From Sphagnum compactum (taxonomy: Eukaryota; Bryophyta; Sphagnopsida; Sphagnales), in contig OZ234495.1 in assembly GCA_965153455.1 (NCBI GenBank), positions 124,001-188,000 of the forward strand: 64,000 nt of DNA. Direction: 5' to 3'. Positions 1 through 13,480 of the stretch are shown here, piece after piece (position 1 is the stretch's first letter; each line of letters opens with the position of its first letter). The notes beneath the pieces were generated by a model. It was not told the DNA's origin. It saw nothing but the letters and a program-made list of their open reading frames with translations, and did no database searches. Made by a program: the position numbers and the translations under genes.

Positions 1-69
1 GCATAAGTTATTGGCAGGTTGTACAACTGAACATCCCCTTACTGACCTTCATGTGTTATCGGCGAAAAT

Positions 70-1120
70 ATTCAAGCCTTGCATGTGGGTCTGGAAACAA
101 GTCTAGAATTTTGTGATCATGTTATAATCACAGCTCTGTCATGGGGATTAATGGTGATTAAGTTGAATTACTGAATACTACCACTTCAGAGTTTCAATTA
201 CCAACCCATCAGTACCTACTTTGAAACACTGTTCAATCTGATTCCAATTTCTTATAAAATCATGTATGCGTTGGTACTAGACCCGCAACTTCCCTCGTAT
301 CAGTCCGTCTTTTGTCCTAAATAGACAATGGATGCAAGTAGGTAGTCCTTCATCGATGCACTGCACCCAATGTGTCATCAAAGACGAGTCAGGCATGTTA
401 AACTACTCCACGATACTCACTCAGAACTTTCCTCTGGAATACATCACACTAGTTCTCGATGATTCACTAACTTTTTCTCCCCTCGTTACCTGTTCTGAAA
501 AACTGTTTAAAATTCGAATTTCTTTTTAAATTGATGGTGTATGCACGCGTATGTACTAGGCATTGCCGTGTGATTGTTGACTGAATGCAAGTGGTCATGT
601 TGGATGGTGCACAACGTGTGGTAGCGGAGACAATTGAGGCTGGCTAGAGTAAGATTCCGTGAAAACGTCAGAATCTTTCCTTCATATATATTATCGTATT
701 GAACCGCATGTGCTTTGTTCACTTTTTCTGTCACCTTTACCTGCTCTCAAGCATTGTCCAATTTCTTATAAAGTTATGCGGACCCGTTAGACGTGCAACT
801 TCCCTGTGATTAGTGATTTTTTTTGCAGTTTGATGATAGATGCAAGTGGTCCTGGGTCAATGATGCACACAATGTGTCAGCAAAGAAAAATGAGGCTCGT
901 CAGAATCTTCCGCAATCCGTACCCACTCGAAAATGTCCTCTGGTGGAATACAATCAGGGTTTTTCTTTTCCAATTTTGTGACATGCAAAATTTGGCGCAG
1001 TTTTAAAAAATCTAGAAAAATTAGTCGAATTACCCTAGTAAAAAAATTCTTCCAAATCTTTTTGTCAAAAAAAGATAAAATTCAGAAAAAAATCACTGGA
1101 TGCAATACTGTAACTTCATG
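70..1120. repeat. Three diverged ~254-bp tandem units
   Basis: The motif ATGCAAGT(A/G)G recurs at about 331, 584 and 839 (spacing 253 and 255), each time followed by a related GATG/GGTGCAC...AATGTGT block. CTTATAAA(A/G) and GCAACTTCCCT also recur upstream of copies 1 and 3. No protein reading frame of any length is conserved through the copies, so this reads as a decayed tandem repeat rather than a gene. Confidence 0.6.
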
Positions 1121-1900
1121 CTAGGTTCCTCTTCCATCTTTACTGACTCTCTTGTACAATGTTCCAGAACACCGCGTGTTAGAAAACAAAACTAAGGCTA
1201 TTTCTAGTCTTCCGCATTACCACCTCAGGACTTCCGTCTGATACATACGCTATTGCAGGCAACAAAAACTCCATGGTTTGCTTGCATCATCTGTTCAGTC
1301 TTCAGCCATATCCTGAGGCCGGTAGTCAGGGGATACCTTGTTGCCAAACAAGTCTATCATGATTTTTGTGTAGGATAAAGCCCAAGGGTGAGAGAATTCC
1401 CAAAATTAAGAGGCGTGGACAAGGCAGTAGCCCAGTCAGGCCCTATATAAATTGCAAACCCTTGGGCTTTACCCAGGATTCTAAAGCAGGAGGCCAAGGT
1501 CATCATAACTTAAACAAGTGCATATTACAAGGCATAGGAGGGGGAGGGAGGAATATTAACCTAATCCTTGGGATCCAGATCAGATCCAGGGAAACTCCGA
1601 AATTGTTAATCTGAGAATTATAAGACCTCTTGGAAGCAGTTGTATGTGGAAAAGTTGGCAATTATCAGCAGCTGGGAATATGATTATGTCATCTGAGGTA
1701 TTCATTCTCAATGGGTGGTTCGTTCATTGGGTGTGTAGAAGGCATCCATAGAAATTCACCTGATGAGACTGTCTGATTTTGCAGGATTTGGGATTCAAGT
1801 GAGGGCAGCAAGAATTCTACGATTTTTAGAGCTTGGGAATTGATGTTTCAGAGGGGGTTGTTTATTTGGGGTGCCCAAATTTGGGGTCCAGGGGTGCAAG
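1121..1900. other. Unassigned DNA
   Basis: I see no coding signal, repeat or RNA gene I can support here. The segment around 1366-1620 is somewhat less AT-rich and stays open for about 80 codons on the plus strand, but resembles nothing I recognise. Confidence 0.4.
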
Positions 1901-1907
1901 CGTGGAG

Positions 1908-1936
1908 TTTGAGGTGCAGAGCTTGTTCTGCACCTC
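1908..1936. repeat. Perfect 13-bp stem, 6-nt loop hairpin
   Basis: TTTGAGGTGCAGA at 1908-1920 is followed by the loop GCTTGT and then its exact reverse complement (1927-1939). The stem is perfect. It could be the tip of a foldback element or of a structured transcript; nothing nearby decides. Confidence 0.75.
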
Positions 1937-1994
1937 AAAAAATTTCAAGTTTTTTAGCACATTTACTGCAGGAATTTGATGTGGCCTCACATTT

Positions 1995-2260
1995 ATGACA
2001 ACCAAGCTGACAGGAGTGAGCTTACGTGGTGCTTATGTGGCACCTATGTGGTGCCAACGTGACATTCATGAACACATTGAGAATGCATGTTCTCACATGA
2101 GAATCATGTCCCCTCATGGGAACATGCGTTCTCATGTTTCCCATGTTCCCCATGTCCCACATGGGAATAACCTTTGAGGTTGCAAACCCCTGGCCCATAA
2201 AGAGAACATATGTTCCCATGTTGGGGCACATTTTTAAAACATTGACCTTGTTTTTTTGCA
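1995..2260. repeat. Degenerate CATGGGAACATG-type repeat block
   Basis: Several copies of CATGGGAACATG, TTCTCACATGAGAA and TTCCCATGTT lie here. They are the same words that build the 66-bp tandem array at the other end of the window (63.3-64 kb). Both blocks are preceded by CAAATTTGGGGT(C/T) followed by AGGGGTG (about 1876 and 63250), so they are probably two copies of one repeat family. Confidence 0.6.
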
Positions 2261-2261
2261 A

Positions 2262-2640
2262 AACCTACCTCAATGAAAAACCTACATGCAGGTATTCTTT
2301 CAGGTTTTGAAAAAAATCACGCAGGTTTTGGAAAAAAGGTTAGGTTTTTTTCCCTCCCAAAACCTGCATCATCTTGAAAAAAACCTGCATCAACATACAT
2401 AGGTTTTGGGAAAGAAAAGTTGTCAAGCTACGGTTTTGGGAGTTTTTTTTTCCCAAAACATGTGTCATTTTGGAAAAACCTAGGTCAGTGTAAGTGTTTT
2501 TTGAAATGATGCAGGTTTTTTAAAAAAAAGTTCAGTTTTTTTAACACATTTCCTGAAAACTGCGTCATTTTGAAAAAAACCTACCTAGATGTAGGTTTTC
2601 CCCGAAACCTGCATCATTTTAAAAAAATCAGCATTGATGA
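2262..2640. repeat. AACCTGCATCATTTT-type direct and inverted repeats
   Basis: The words AAAACCTGCATCA, TGATGCAGGTTTT and A/T runs alternate in both orientations at least eight times across this segment. The pattern is that of a short, degenerate, partly inverted satellite. No coding frame survives. Confidence 0.6.
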
Positions 2641-5600
2641 TGGCAGGTCTGTTGCCTGCAATCGTATTATCTACACCAGAAGGAAGTCCTGAGGTGGGTA
2701 ATATCCAAGACGATTCCAAACAGCCATAATTTTCTTTGCTAACACTGGACGCACTTGAACATCCTATGAAAGTCGTTCCCTGGGGGAGATAAAGGCATCA
2801 AAGCATATTCTTACAATATTGTATTCGAGAAGAAGGTGTCTAGTGGGTGGGTATCATGGTAGACTCTAAGTACCTGTCTCAATTTTCTTTCCAGACACAG
2901 GATGCCCGCCGTCAAACGAGGACCATTTGTATCGATTCTTAAAGGTCAAAGGTTCACTGAGAACTGGAAAATAGAAGGTCCAGAGTTTAGGGTTCAGGGT
3001 TTGGCACCTGTATACACATGCATGACTTTATACATATAAAATTGGAATCTTAAGCAATGCTGTAAAGTAGAAGATGTGTAAGGTCTGGTGCATTACCAAA
3101 TGTAAACCTGTCAAAAAAATTTGATGCATGATAATATCCAGAAAATCACAAGACAGATCGTCTACAAGGCTAAAAAATCAAAAGACCACTACATATAATG
3201 AAAAAGAATGAGAGATACCTTTTCCAAAACAGAAGATACTTCCCTACAAGGAAAGAGACCTTCTTGAAATGGAAGGCCCTTGTGGTGCTCAGAGGTCAAG
3301 TTCCACTTTAGAACCTGCAGGTCTGTAGGTTAGGATAAGAAAGTCAATGAAGCACATGTGGTGAGTGAGAAGTTAGGGTGGGTGTGCCTATTCCTATTGA
3401 CCAACTTATATTGGTGTCTAGTAAAGGACCCAAATTGGGTATTTAGAAGCAAATTTGCCATTGCAAAAGACACACAACATAAAATTAGTGTACTAGCACA
3501 TTAACTATTGAGAATATGCACACATGTGGACAATGATGAATACAACTAAAAACAATATTGGATACAAAACATGAAGAGTGTTGTATCAATTTTTGACAAC
3601 TAGCAATACTCTGTCATTTGTGAATACTATTTTAACAAGTAGTTCTATATTTCATGATGTTGGAAATATAGTAAAACATAGTTTAATCATAAGTAAATGG
3701 AGGGTGGAGATATAGTGAAAATAATTTAGTAATAAGAAAATGAATATTGAAGATTAGATTCCATATGCTATGATTATAAGTTCTCTTTGTGATGGAAACT
3801 AGTAAGCCTAGCCACATCAACATGCCCCCCTATAATAAAACTTCAAAAATTTCCCAAAACTAAAAAACATGTTCAAAAATCATTCAATCACTTGAGCCCG
3901 GATTATAATTTTTCTTTTTATTTACCAAAATAGAACATACATTGACTTTATTCTTCTTTTGTTCTCCAAAACTATTTGTCACAAGAATAGGCCCACCTAC
4001 CCTATCTATCCCTCCCCTCCCCCATCAAGCTTTGGTCCAATGTTTTTCTTGCTGCTACACGATTCTACATGAAATCAAATTGCACAGTTTTACATGTTTA
4101 CAAAAACCATATTGTGCATTAGGTTTTAAACCAGGTCCATTCTGGCTGGAGTGACACAAAACCCACCAATGCACCATCCACAAAATCTTATTTTGGGATT
4201 CTTTTGGATGGGATGAAACCCACCCCCAAAACCCTATCTACTAGGGTTGAGGTTTTTCTTTTCTTATACCACCCTACCCCCAATGGTTAATCCTTCCTAC
4301 CCCCTACCTACCTATATTTCTTTCATACCTACCCTTTCCTATTTACCTCCCAAGTCCATTCACAATTGGGGTACCAAAAAACGAAAAAAAAAACTTCAAG
4401 ATTTTTTAGAGTTACTTTTTACAAATAACATTTACATGAAACAAACTTAAGTGAGAAAAATTGAATAGTCCAATATAAAATAAAGCATGTATTAATGGTG
4501 ATTTTTCACATTCATACATAATTGTGTATGAATATTTTGGTTTAATGCTAGAAACACAAAAAATCCCAAAAAATTCCAAGATGAATTTCAATGGACAACC
4601 GAACATGTTTTTTAACAAGATTATTTCTTGCATATGTGACTTGCATCTAAAGTTAAACATTTTGAACCCATTGAACATAATTTTTTTACCAAATGGTTTT
4701 TAAAATGAGTCCTTTGCCTTGTAATCCTTTCCTTCAAAATTTCAAGACTTTGAAATTTTTGTTTAGGATTTGGTTTTCCATCAAGTTCATCCAATGAACA
4801 TGTACTTTCATAAAAGCGGGCATGTTTTTGTTGTTCAAAATGTTTGAAATCAATTATATGACTTTATACATTCCTTTTGATTCCTTTTTAAAAAAATGTA
4901 ATTTAGACACTTGATTACTTTAGTTTATAGGACTCAAAATGACATTTGCATAATATCCAAATTATTTTTAGATATTTTTATTAATTTAAAAAACATCATT
5001 TTATCTATTGGCATATAACAATGCATTACAATTATAATAATGTAAGATTAAAAAAAATCCAAAGTTGTCTTTTGCATTTCTTTTTCAGTTATACATTCCT
5101 TTTTGGTACCCCAATCATGAATGGACCCTCCCTTCCCACTTATCCTCCTTCTTTCAACCTAAACACTACATCATCACCATTGCCTCTCCTCTTTTTACTT
5201 TGCCTTCCTCTACACCACCATCACCTTTGTTCCAAGTTTTTCTCCTTCCATTTCACCACCAATAGCAAGAAGTTGCATTGCTAGCAATTGCATCACTACC
5301 AGCAAGGTGAAAGCATGATAAAATAGACAAAAAAAGAATATGTTGCAATTTTAAAACTAGGGTCTTTGAATAAAACACGTAACAAGTAAATGATTTAATG
5401 AAAATAATTTTAAAAAAATTTGTTACATCCTTTCTTAACTATTGTTAACATTGATTTGCAAAGTTCAATTGATGTAATCATGTTTTTTCAAAGTACTTGC
5501 AAGGTTATGAATTAAACCTTTGCATTTGTGGATTGTTTAAAAGTAGACCAAAAAGTACTTGAAATTATTTTACAAGTAGATTTTTTTTTGGTGCATGTCG

Positions 5601-6060
5601 ATATCGATGTGTTAAAGGTCCAAATGTAGTAAAAAGACCCAAACCCAACTCCAAGGTCCTTTGCTTAGAAAGTAGTCATAGGGAAATATTGATGATGTGG
5701 TAGACCTAAGATAGGGTTAGCTAGCTTTAAAATGTCTGAGCAAGAATTTTGAAATCGGTTCTGTGCTCAAGGTCAAGTGGTTTAGGATAGTGGATGGAAA
5801 GTCAATGTACACATGTAAATGACATGGGAATTTTGAATATCACTCTTTCAAACGCTTAAAATGTGGGTACATGTGGATTTCGAATCCCAACTTCAAAGAC
5901 TTTGCATTTTCATATTCATTGAGTTCATTGATAGTTTAGGTTGAAAGTTGTTTTTGGATCAGTGTGATCTAATAGAGAACTTGGAGAGTTTTTGTATTTA
6001 AAGAGTCGGTTTGTTGTAGAGAACATACGTGATACATGATGTGGGAGGTGAACTTTGAGT
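2641..6060. other. Non-coding AT-rich DNA with pyrimidine-rich tracts
   Basis: No gene is recognisable. Two C/T-rich stretches (about 3985-4340 and 5090-5240) resemble one another in wording (CCTACCCCC, TCCTTCCTACCC). They could be decayed copies of one repeat or the pyrimidine-rich flank of a lost element. The rest is low-information AT-rich DNA. Confidence 0.4.
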
Positions 6061-6079
6061 TTCCCCCATGGGATCATGT

Positions 6080-6840
6080 TGCCTACAAAGATCAAACTAA
6101 ATGGTACAAGTTAGGACTATTAGGAAGTTGAATGCCAAAGGATTCAACCCCAAAGCAAACTTTCCTATAAACATTATGTTGAATTCAGACATAGCAAACG
6201 TTTTTGGGCCATCGTTTGAAGGTTTCAAAACTACAAACTTGTATCTTCACCCTGAAACAAAGAGGGAACTACTAAGGCTCTATTGGCAAGTATATGGTAT
6301 AGACCAAGTGGCAATGAATTCATGATTTGGTTTGTGAAAGGGTACATAGTGCAAGAGAAAGGTGAGAAAGTGAATTGGGCAAAAATAGCTATTTCAATAA
6401 CTAAGGAAAAAGCTTGGAAAAAAGAAGCAAAATTAATGAAGAGTGGATGTGTAGATTTTTCTGGAGGGGGTGGAGGAAAGGGATCCAACAAGTTTGAGTG
6501 TAAGTTTTACAAGTCCAAATAGCCTAATGTGGCTAATGTTTTAAAAAATGACATAACAATGTGTCCGTATGGTGTTTCGGCCATAGATGTCACATGAGTA
6601 GAAGTGTATTTTCTTATGCAAGACCTCTTGAAGCAATGTGGATCCAAGATTACAAATCAAGAGGTGAAAAAAACTAGATTCTTTGAGAAACTTGTAGGGT
6701 TGAAATTTAGCATGAAGGATTACAGGGCAACTGCACTAGATGTGTAGACTACCGTTTCTCAAAGTGAATATCATCTAAAAAGGCTAATGCATGAGATCCA
6801 AGTACTTGGACAAAAGGTACATGCAAATGCCCTAGCCTTG
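6080..6840 (+). pseudogene. Coding-like remnant, unrecognised
   Basis: Two overlapping plus-strand frames (6101-6325 and 6283-6522) and a third stretch (6600-6830) have protein-like composition, including hydrophobic/charged alternation, a Gly-rich GGGGGKG segment and a Lys-rich end at about 6465-6520. Stops separate them. The WFVKGYIVQEKGEKVNWAK stretch has the flavour of the gag-like N-terminal regions of plant retroelements, but I cannot name a family. It is most likely a decayed transposon-encoded ORF. Confidence 0.35.
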
Positions 6841-7369
6841 CTTATTTAAATAAATCTAGGTTTTTTACTTTGAAACAATAATAGGTTAGAGCTTCTTGCT
6901 CATTTTTAAAGTGTCAATTACATGAATGTTGTAGGTGGAGTTTTGAAGTTGGGGCTTTTGTGGAGAGGATGATGCCATGAAAAAGTTGGTAACTAACATG
7001 GGCCTTGATAGTTTACACAAGGAGATGAAGGTGTTTCTTATGGAAATAGCTTCAATAGAAGGTCTTTTAAGTACAACATTAAACCCTACCCTTTTTTTTA
7101 ATTTTAAAAACAACTTGATAGTACATTATTAAAAAAATTTAAGTGTCATGCATTTGTTTGATTGTTTTGCTATGTTAAGCACTGATGTCATTGTCATATG
7201 GTTATATTCATTGAATTGTATTAAGAGTTACTATGACTTGTTAATGTGTTAAGAAAATTTTGTTTCAACTGCCAAAATGTAGAATTCAATGGTTAGTAAT
7301 GGTTGTAGTAACTTAATATGTGTAAGAATTGTGGTGATGGAATGATAACAAGTAATGGTCTTGGTCTAG

Positions 7370-7950
7370 GTACAAGCATTTAGTTGACGGAAAAGCAGTC
7401 AATAATGATTTTCCTTATGCTTTTTTAGACTTGGTTGATGGAGAAGTAATAAACAGTGGTTTTGGTCTCGTTTGTGGTTCTTTTGGGTCACAAGGACTTA
7501 TTTGTTGGGAAAGTAGTAATACATTTCTTTTGGGTTAAAACCAAATGGTTTTCTTAACATTATAAATATTTGAATGCTGGAAAATCAATGTGTAGTACTT
7601 TGGGTGCTAGAAAATCAATGTGCAACACTTGGGTGTTGGAAAATTAGTGTGCATCACTTGGGTGGTAGAAGATCAATGTGTAATACTTTTGGTTTAAACA
7701 AAATGGTTCTCATTACATGACAAGGACTTGGTTGTTGAAAAAGCAATATGTACTACATTTGTTTACTACAAAGTGGTTCTCCTAACATTATAAGCATTTG
7801 GTTGTTGGAAAAGCAGGAAGCACTACGTTTGGTCCCACCAAAGTGGTTTTCCAAGGACTTAGTTGCTAGAACAATAGTCTATTGTACTTGTGGTTACATA
7901 ATAGTGGTTTTCCAAGTAAGTTTAAAGGACTTGGTTGAGTAATATGTTAA
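7370..7950. repeat. Degenerate nested tandem repeat
   Basis: Four ~30-bp units of the form TTGGGTG(C/T)TAGAAAATCAATGTG run from about 7570 to 7690. They sit inside a longer, looser repeat (GGACTTGGTTGTTGGAAAAGCA...AAAGTGGTTTTCC) that recurs from 7370 to 7950. No coding function is indicated. Confidence 0.6.
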
Positions 7951-8195
7951 GGTTTTGGATACATGTGAAGCGTTTCCTTAATGGAAAAAAGTAAGCATAT
8001 TGTCATGTATATGGTCATGAAAAACATTTGATTCAATTATTTTTATAAAAATATAGTTATTGATGCATTTGCTTGTTACATTTGTTTACTAACACATTGA
8101 AATTTGTGATTTGTAGCTACCATATCCCCATTACAACAAACAAGGCTAGGTTCAACATGTTTTAAAAAGGCTTTCATGAAAAGGAACAATGTACA

Positions 8196-8436
8196 TGGTA
8201 AATACAAAATTCATGTTCTATATTCTGATCTAAATCTGGACTAAACATATCATGAAACTAATACTAATAAACCTTGTTCAATCAAATCTACTCATATCTA
8301 AGTTCAAAATTTTAATCTAATCATGAAAAATATGAAAAAGACATCAAAACATCAAATCTAGTTATGGAATTCAAGCTTTTCTAGAAAATAATGCACTTGT
8401 TCCATACTCTCCAAACTTAATGTTCTACAATCCTCC
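8196..8436. repeat. Direct repeat, copy A (partner at 29.07-29.30 kb)
   Basis: About 240 bp, from ATGGTAAAT through GTTCTACAATCCTC, are clearly homologous and in the same orientation to 29066-29303. Shared words include ACTAAACATATCATGAAA, GGAATTCAAGCTTTTCTAGAAAA and CAATGCACTT. The two copies flank the whole minus-strand retroelement complex, so they may be remnants of its terminal repeats. Homology stops abruptly on both sides, so this could also be an independent dispersed repeat. Confidence 0.7.
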
Positions 8437-9530
8437 TCTTCTGTCTTCCAAAAATGATCTGCTTAAAATAGTCCTATGATCAATTCAAATTCAAATCGTG
8501 ATGAAACTATGTAAACTAACTAGTAAATCCTAAAAAAGTAACTAGGTAAATAAGTATTAATTTTTAAATTATTTACAATGATTAACTACTCCCTTAACAT
8601 TACCCCACTCATATTCTGAATTATGTCTTGGAATTTTAGATCAAAGTATGTTAAGAAAGCTAAATCAATTACTGTTTCTGATCCTGTGAGTCAGAAATTT
8701 AATGTTGATCTTACTGTACTACAATATGATCTATTTGTGTTTGTTGGATGCAATCATGATACAAGGAGCCAAGGACTATGTTGAATGCAATAAAATCTTA
8801 CACCTTCCTAACTTTCAAAAATCATTGAAAAAGTTCTAATGATTGGAATATAATGGAATCAAGTGCATACTATTTTTATACTTTTAAATTTGCATCGCAA
8901 TGTTTTTAATGTAATTTAAAGATGTTTCATTGGTCATAAAATGAATTGTAAGCAATGCATAATCAGATGTTGAATGGGTATTGGAATTTTGAACGTCCTT
9001 TATCTTATGTAAATTTAAACCATTAATTTAAAAAATATATTGATGGCCATATATTAATAATTATGAAGGCCTAATAATGATGAAATTTGAATATACCTTC
9101 TAATATGGTTATCCATTACAGTTTTTTTTAAATATTTGAACATGCTCTTGACCATTAAAATTACATAATTTGAAAGAGTTCTTCCAAAACAAAATGTTTT
9201 TTGTCATGTAAGCAAGGGCAAGGGTGCATTTTCATTACGATGGGATGTGTTATGTGGGATTTTTTTTTTTTTGGTGAATATGAATTGTTATATTTAAAAT
9301 GATGTTGAAGAAACTCATTCTTGATAAACTTGAAATCTAATATATCATTTAGGGTTTTAAACACAAATATGTATTTTTAATGTTGAGATGTTTACTTTTG
9401 TTGAAATTCACACATTTGATTTATCTATAAAATTATCATTCAATAAATACATTTAATTACACGTTATTTGAAAATTTATGGAAACATACATAGATTAAAC
9501 TTTTCAAGTTGACACTATCATCTTACAACA
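8437..9530. other. Unassigned AT-rich DNA
   Basis: I see no gene, RNA or repeat that I can support in this stretch. Confidence 0.4.
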
Positions 9531-9539
9531 AGCCCCAAT

Positions 9540-12500
9540 CAAAATATGTAAGCCATGTTTTAAATGTGATAAATCCTAGTCCTTTGAAAGCACTTGGGCC
9601 TTGTATTAACTAGTTCCTTTGGCTATGAATGTACCTTGTTGTACTTCAGATTGAATCAAAGGCTAATTCTCTGTTGTGTTCATAATATGTTTTTATACTT
9701 CTTGTACCTCTATTTGCAATTGTGCACTTGTTTGTTGATATGTTATTATTTGTTCTTGTGACTATAATTCTAATGTGACTTGTATCTGTTGTTGTGACTA
9801 CATATCTAATGTGATTTAAGTCTGTTCCTATTGTTGTAGCTCTATTGTTGGATCAATTTGATCCTCCTGTAGTTCTTCAATTGTGTGTTCTTCAATTTGT
9901 ATCTACTCTCCTATTTCTGTAGTTATAAATCTATATTCCTAGGAGCTAACCTCCTGTGGAACAAATTCTAATTGTTCTAGACTTTGTTCTAATACATACT
10001 TCATACCCCCAACTTCCTTCTAAGATCTAGCCCTTCCTCCTATGAGATTTGCTATTTTTTGCTTTGTTGTTTTTATCTTTTATGGTCCTACACCATTAAT
10101 CCCTCTTTCTTGTTCTTCATTTGAGGTTTCTGGTTCTAGAGTCAAGACTAGAGGTTTATACTAGAATGATGGTATGACTTTTTCCATTTGAAATATCTTA
10201 TGCCTATAAAGTTTCTCATTTCTTTAATACATTCTACAGAATTTTCCTATATCCTTCTAAACTATATCTTGCATTACATCCCACCAAAGATCTACATGTT
10301 TCTCTTCCATAGTCAATGCCTTGAGTTTTACTTAAAGCAAACTATGTTGCTTTCTTGAGTTCATTGTTTTTTCTAATGACATTGTCATAGTTCAAGGGTT
10401 TGGGGGCAAAAACACACTAAGGTGTCACAATTTTAGCACTTAAAATCCCTTTTCAAAGTCCTTTTATAGTGTAGTTAAAAATTGGTTTAAAATATGAATA
10501 TTTAGATGATATTGAAAGTAGCATTTTTTTCTATTTCCAATTTCAAATCATGATGCTATAAGAAATATATAAAATATCACAAAAGAATTTTTTTCAAAAG
10601 AATTATTTTTAAATGCTTTAAAAGGCTTTTAAAATAATTATAACTTTTGGGATTTTAAAAAGTCCATAACATATAAATTAAAATCACATTCCATTCATTC
10701 AATGGATCTTTAGTTTTTTTAACATAATTTATTCAATATCCCAAAGTTTCAAACACATAAAAATAACACATTATAAGATAATAGTCCATATCCATGAGTT
10801 TTGTAAGTGTGACAAAAAACGTGGGAAAAATTCGAAAGTCCATTACTTATTGGTTACCAACGATTTTGATTTGATTTTTTCATTTTTGGAAGATTCATTA
10901 TGATAGTTTTAGATAAGTGAGTCCTTTTTTTTATTATTTCAATGAATTTAATTTTATTTATTATCTTGTATCTAAAAAATATAAGAAAAATTACCATTGT
11001 GATGTCCATATAAGGTCATCGTAGTGTGTAAACATATTTTGATTCCTTGGGCCTGCTTTAAAATTTGCTGCAACCTTTCATTAATAGCCATTTGGCTTTA
11101 CAAATTTTTGTCCATCTATGCTTATTTCTAGTTAGATTGCCTTTATATTTCATTTTTGGATTGATATATTGATTACTAATATCCTCTCTGAACTCCTCTA
11201 ACTCCAACTACTTCAAAAAAAATTGTTCCATATTCTTATAATCTCTCTGAAGTTTATTCTGTTCCACATTCAAAGAATCCTTTTGTCTTAAGCTTCCAAT
11301 AATTAGCATCCATTTACATTAAAATTGCTTGTAAAGAATCCCTTTCAACTCTGATATTCTCCAAATCCTTATTTTGTTTCTCCATGTTGTTGATCTTTTG
11401 TTTGGTTGTCTGCTATATTCTGCTGCATATTGGAACATAGTGGTAGCTCTCCTATGTTCATCTAGCTCTACTTCTAATCCTTATACAAACCTTGGTATAT
11501 GAAATTTAAGAGTCTATCCCTTGGAATTAATATATGAAGATCCTACACTTCTATGTGAAGTTTAAATATCTCCAAAAATGTTTGTTCCTGTAGTAAAACC
11601 TAGTCTTGAAGGTAGCATACCTTCATAACTTTATGGTGTTGGAGGAGATTGTTGCACATCAAGTAGATCTAGTTCTACCTCCTGCATCTACTCCTTTAAT
11701 TCCTCTGAGGCTTGCGATTGTCACTATGAGAAAATCATGTCCGTTGTAACTTGTCTATCTAGTTGTGATCTAGTTCTATCGGACAGTTTTAGTTATAATC
11801 TAATTCTATCAGACACTTTTTAGTTACATCATATGAGTTGGAACGGACATAATTTTCTCATTGTTTGTGGCTTCTTTTTGGGCCATCTTTGCTAATCTTA
11901 CCCATCTAATCCCTTTTCTTGTTTTTTAGCAATTCTACTACCTATTGAGGGTTAACACTACCCCCCATTATGGATTATTCTTGTCCTTTTTGCCTCTTCA
12001 GTAGAGTTTCCCTCTTCTCATCATCATCAAATTAGGACATCAAATGTTTTTTCTAGTTGTCCTCGTTTCTGGTTCTTTCTCCTTTTTGGGAGAAATATGT
12101 GCATGGTTTAAAGGTCTCTTATTTTTTAATGAACCTTTCTCTCAGACTTTCTTTCCTCCTCTTCTCCTCTTGTGGTTATTCACTCTAATTTTTCTTCTCC
12201 TGTGGTTTTGCTCCTTTGACTAGAAACCATTTCTGAAACAAAACTTCTAAAACAATAACAGAATGGCATACATCCTTTTTGGGCTCTCTCTTGGTAGTTC
12301 CTTCAATCATGTTCTTTTAACATTTATCCTATCTGATCAATTTTTTGACCAACTAAGAATACATGATTGTAGCCCAATTCATAGATTCTCCATGATTTGC
12401 TTTGGAGATCATCATGGCAGATTTGTTGTTAAAATATTGCACCTTATCTTTTCTATAGATAATGGGCAAAATTGTTGTAATCCTATTGACATATTCTGGT

Positions 12501-13480
12501 TTCATTTTCTTAACAACCCATCCTTCATTAGTGTTGTAAGTATCTAGAACCCTATAAGCTATATCTACCAAAGCTACTCTAGCATTTGACATTTCTGCCT
12601 AATTTGCTTCTATCTCACCTGTATGGCAGATTTTTAAAACTTCTCCCAACAAATGTTTATCTATAACTTTTTGTTCTTCTACCATCATAACTTTGATTTT
12701 ATTATGCTTAGAAATCCAGTTTTTAGTTGTTCAAAAACTCAACTAGAATATTATGATGGGGAGTCTCCCATTCAATCTCAAACATACCTACCAATCTAAC
12801 TTTGTTTGCCCACTTTTCTCTCCTTCTCTCCAGAATTTGTCCAAAGCAAAATGTTCTTCAAATTGTTATTATAACTCTGCTCTATAGGAATAAAAATATA
12901 CCTAACTTCATCATCACGTTAAATTTGAACCTTTTTTCCTCGTAGATTAGTAGCCATTTCTTACCGAGTTCATTTCTTGCTATGCTTCTTGTTTGGAATT
13001 TGGACCTTCTTTGGAGTCTGTTCCTATGTAGGCTCCTCTTGTTGTGATGGTCCATCTTGTTATTGTTACAAATTCTCTTGCTCTTGCTCTTCTTCAAAAT
13101 TAAAAATGAAAATTAGACCAACCTATTCACTTATGCCTACCTCTCTTCTAGGCTTTTTAAAACTGTACTTCCTTAAAGTTTCTTTACAATCTCTGTTGTT
13201 ATTCCTAATCACTTCAAAAACCTTTTCAAACTTAGAGAATGGAAAAGATCTTTGAGAAGAAGAAGAAGAATAAACAAGAGATGGAAATGGTGGACCTTTC
13301 TTTGGAGACCTAGATTGCAAAGGCAAAATGTTGGAAATTTTTTATTGTTCTCTCTATCTCTTTAGTTTTTCTTTTTTCAATTTTTGTAATCTCTCTCTGG
13401 ATTGTCTTTGCAACTTCTCAACAAAGCTTTCTTCTACGCTCAATTTTGGAAATATAATATGACATAAACTTGTTTGTAGA
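9540..13480 (-). pseudogene. Decayed coding region beyond the integrase of the minus-strand retroelement
   Basis: Read on the minus strand, stretches with clear protein character recur between stops and frame changes. A Lys/Arg-rich stretch lies at about 12.9-13.4 kb. A 79-codon open segment (12353-12592) contains KPEYVNRITTILPIIYRK and QYFNNKSAMM. A heptad-rich coiled-coil-like segment lies at 11.1-11.4 kb (MEKQNKDLENIRVERDSL), and a Gln/Glu-rich segment at 9.6-10.1 kb (IQIEEHTIEELQEDQIDPT). Because it lies downstream of the integrase tail on the same strand and before the direct repeat at 8.2 kb, it may be an extra 3' ORF of the same large element, or the gag-like ORF of a neighbour. I do not recognise a family. 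Confidence 0.45.
10403..11035. mobile_element. Candidate short inverted-repeat element inside decayed ORF
   Basis: The left edge AAAACACACTAAGGTG (about 10409) is mirrored imperfectly by the right edge CATCGTAGTGTGTAAAC (about 11017-11033). The decayed minus-strand coding signal stops at one edge and resumes at the other, as expected for an insertion. The ACACACTA core resembles the inverted ends of the element at 25.3-26.1 kb. I could not see a clean target-site duplication. Confidence 0.35.
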
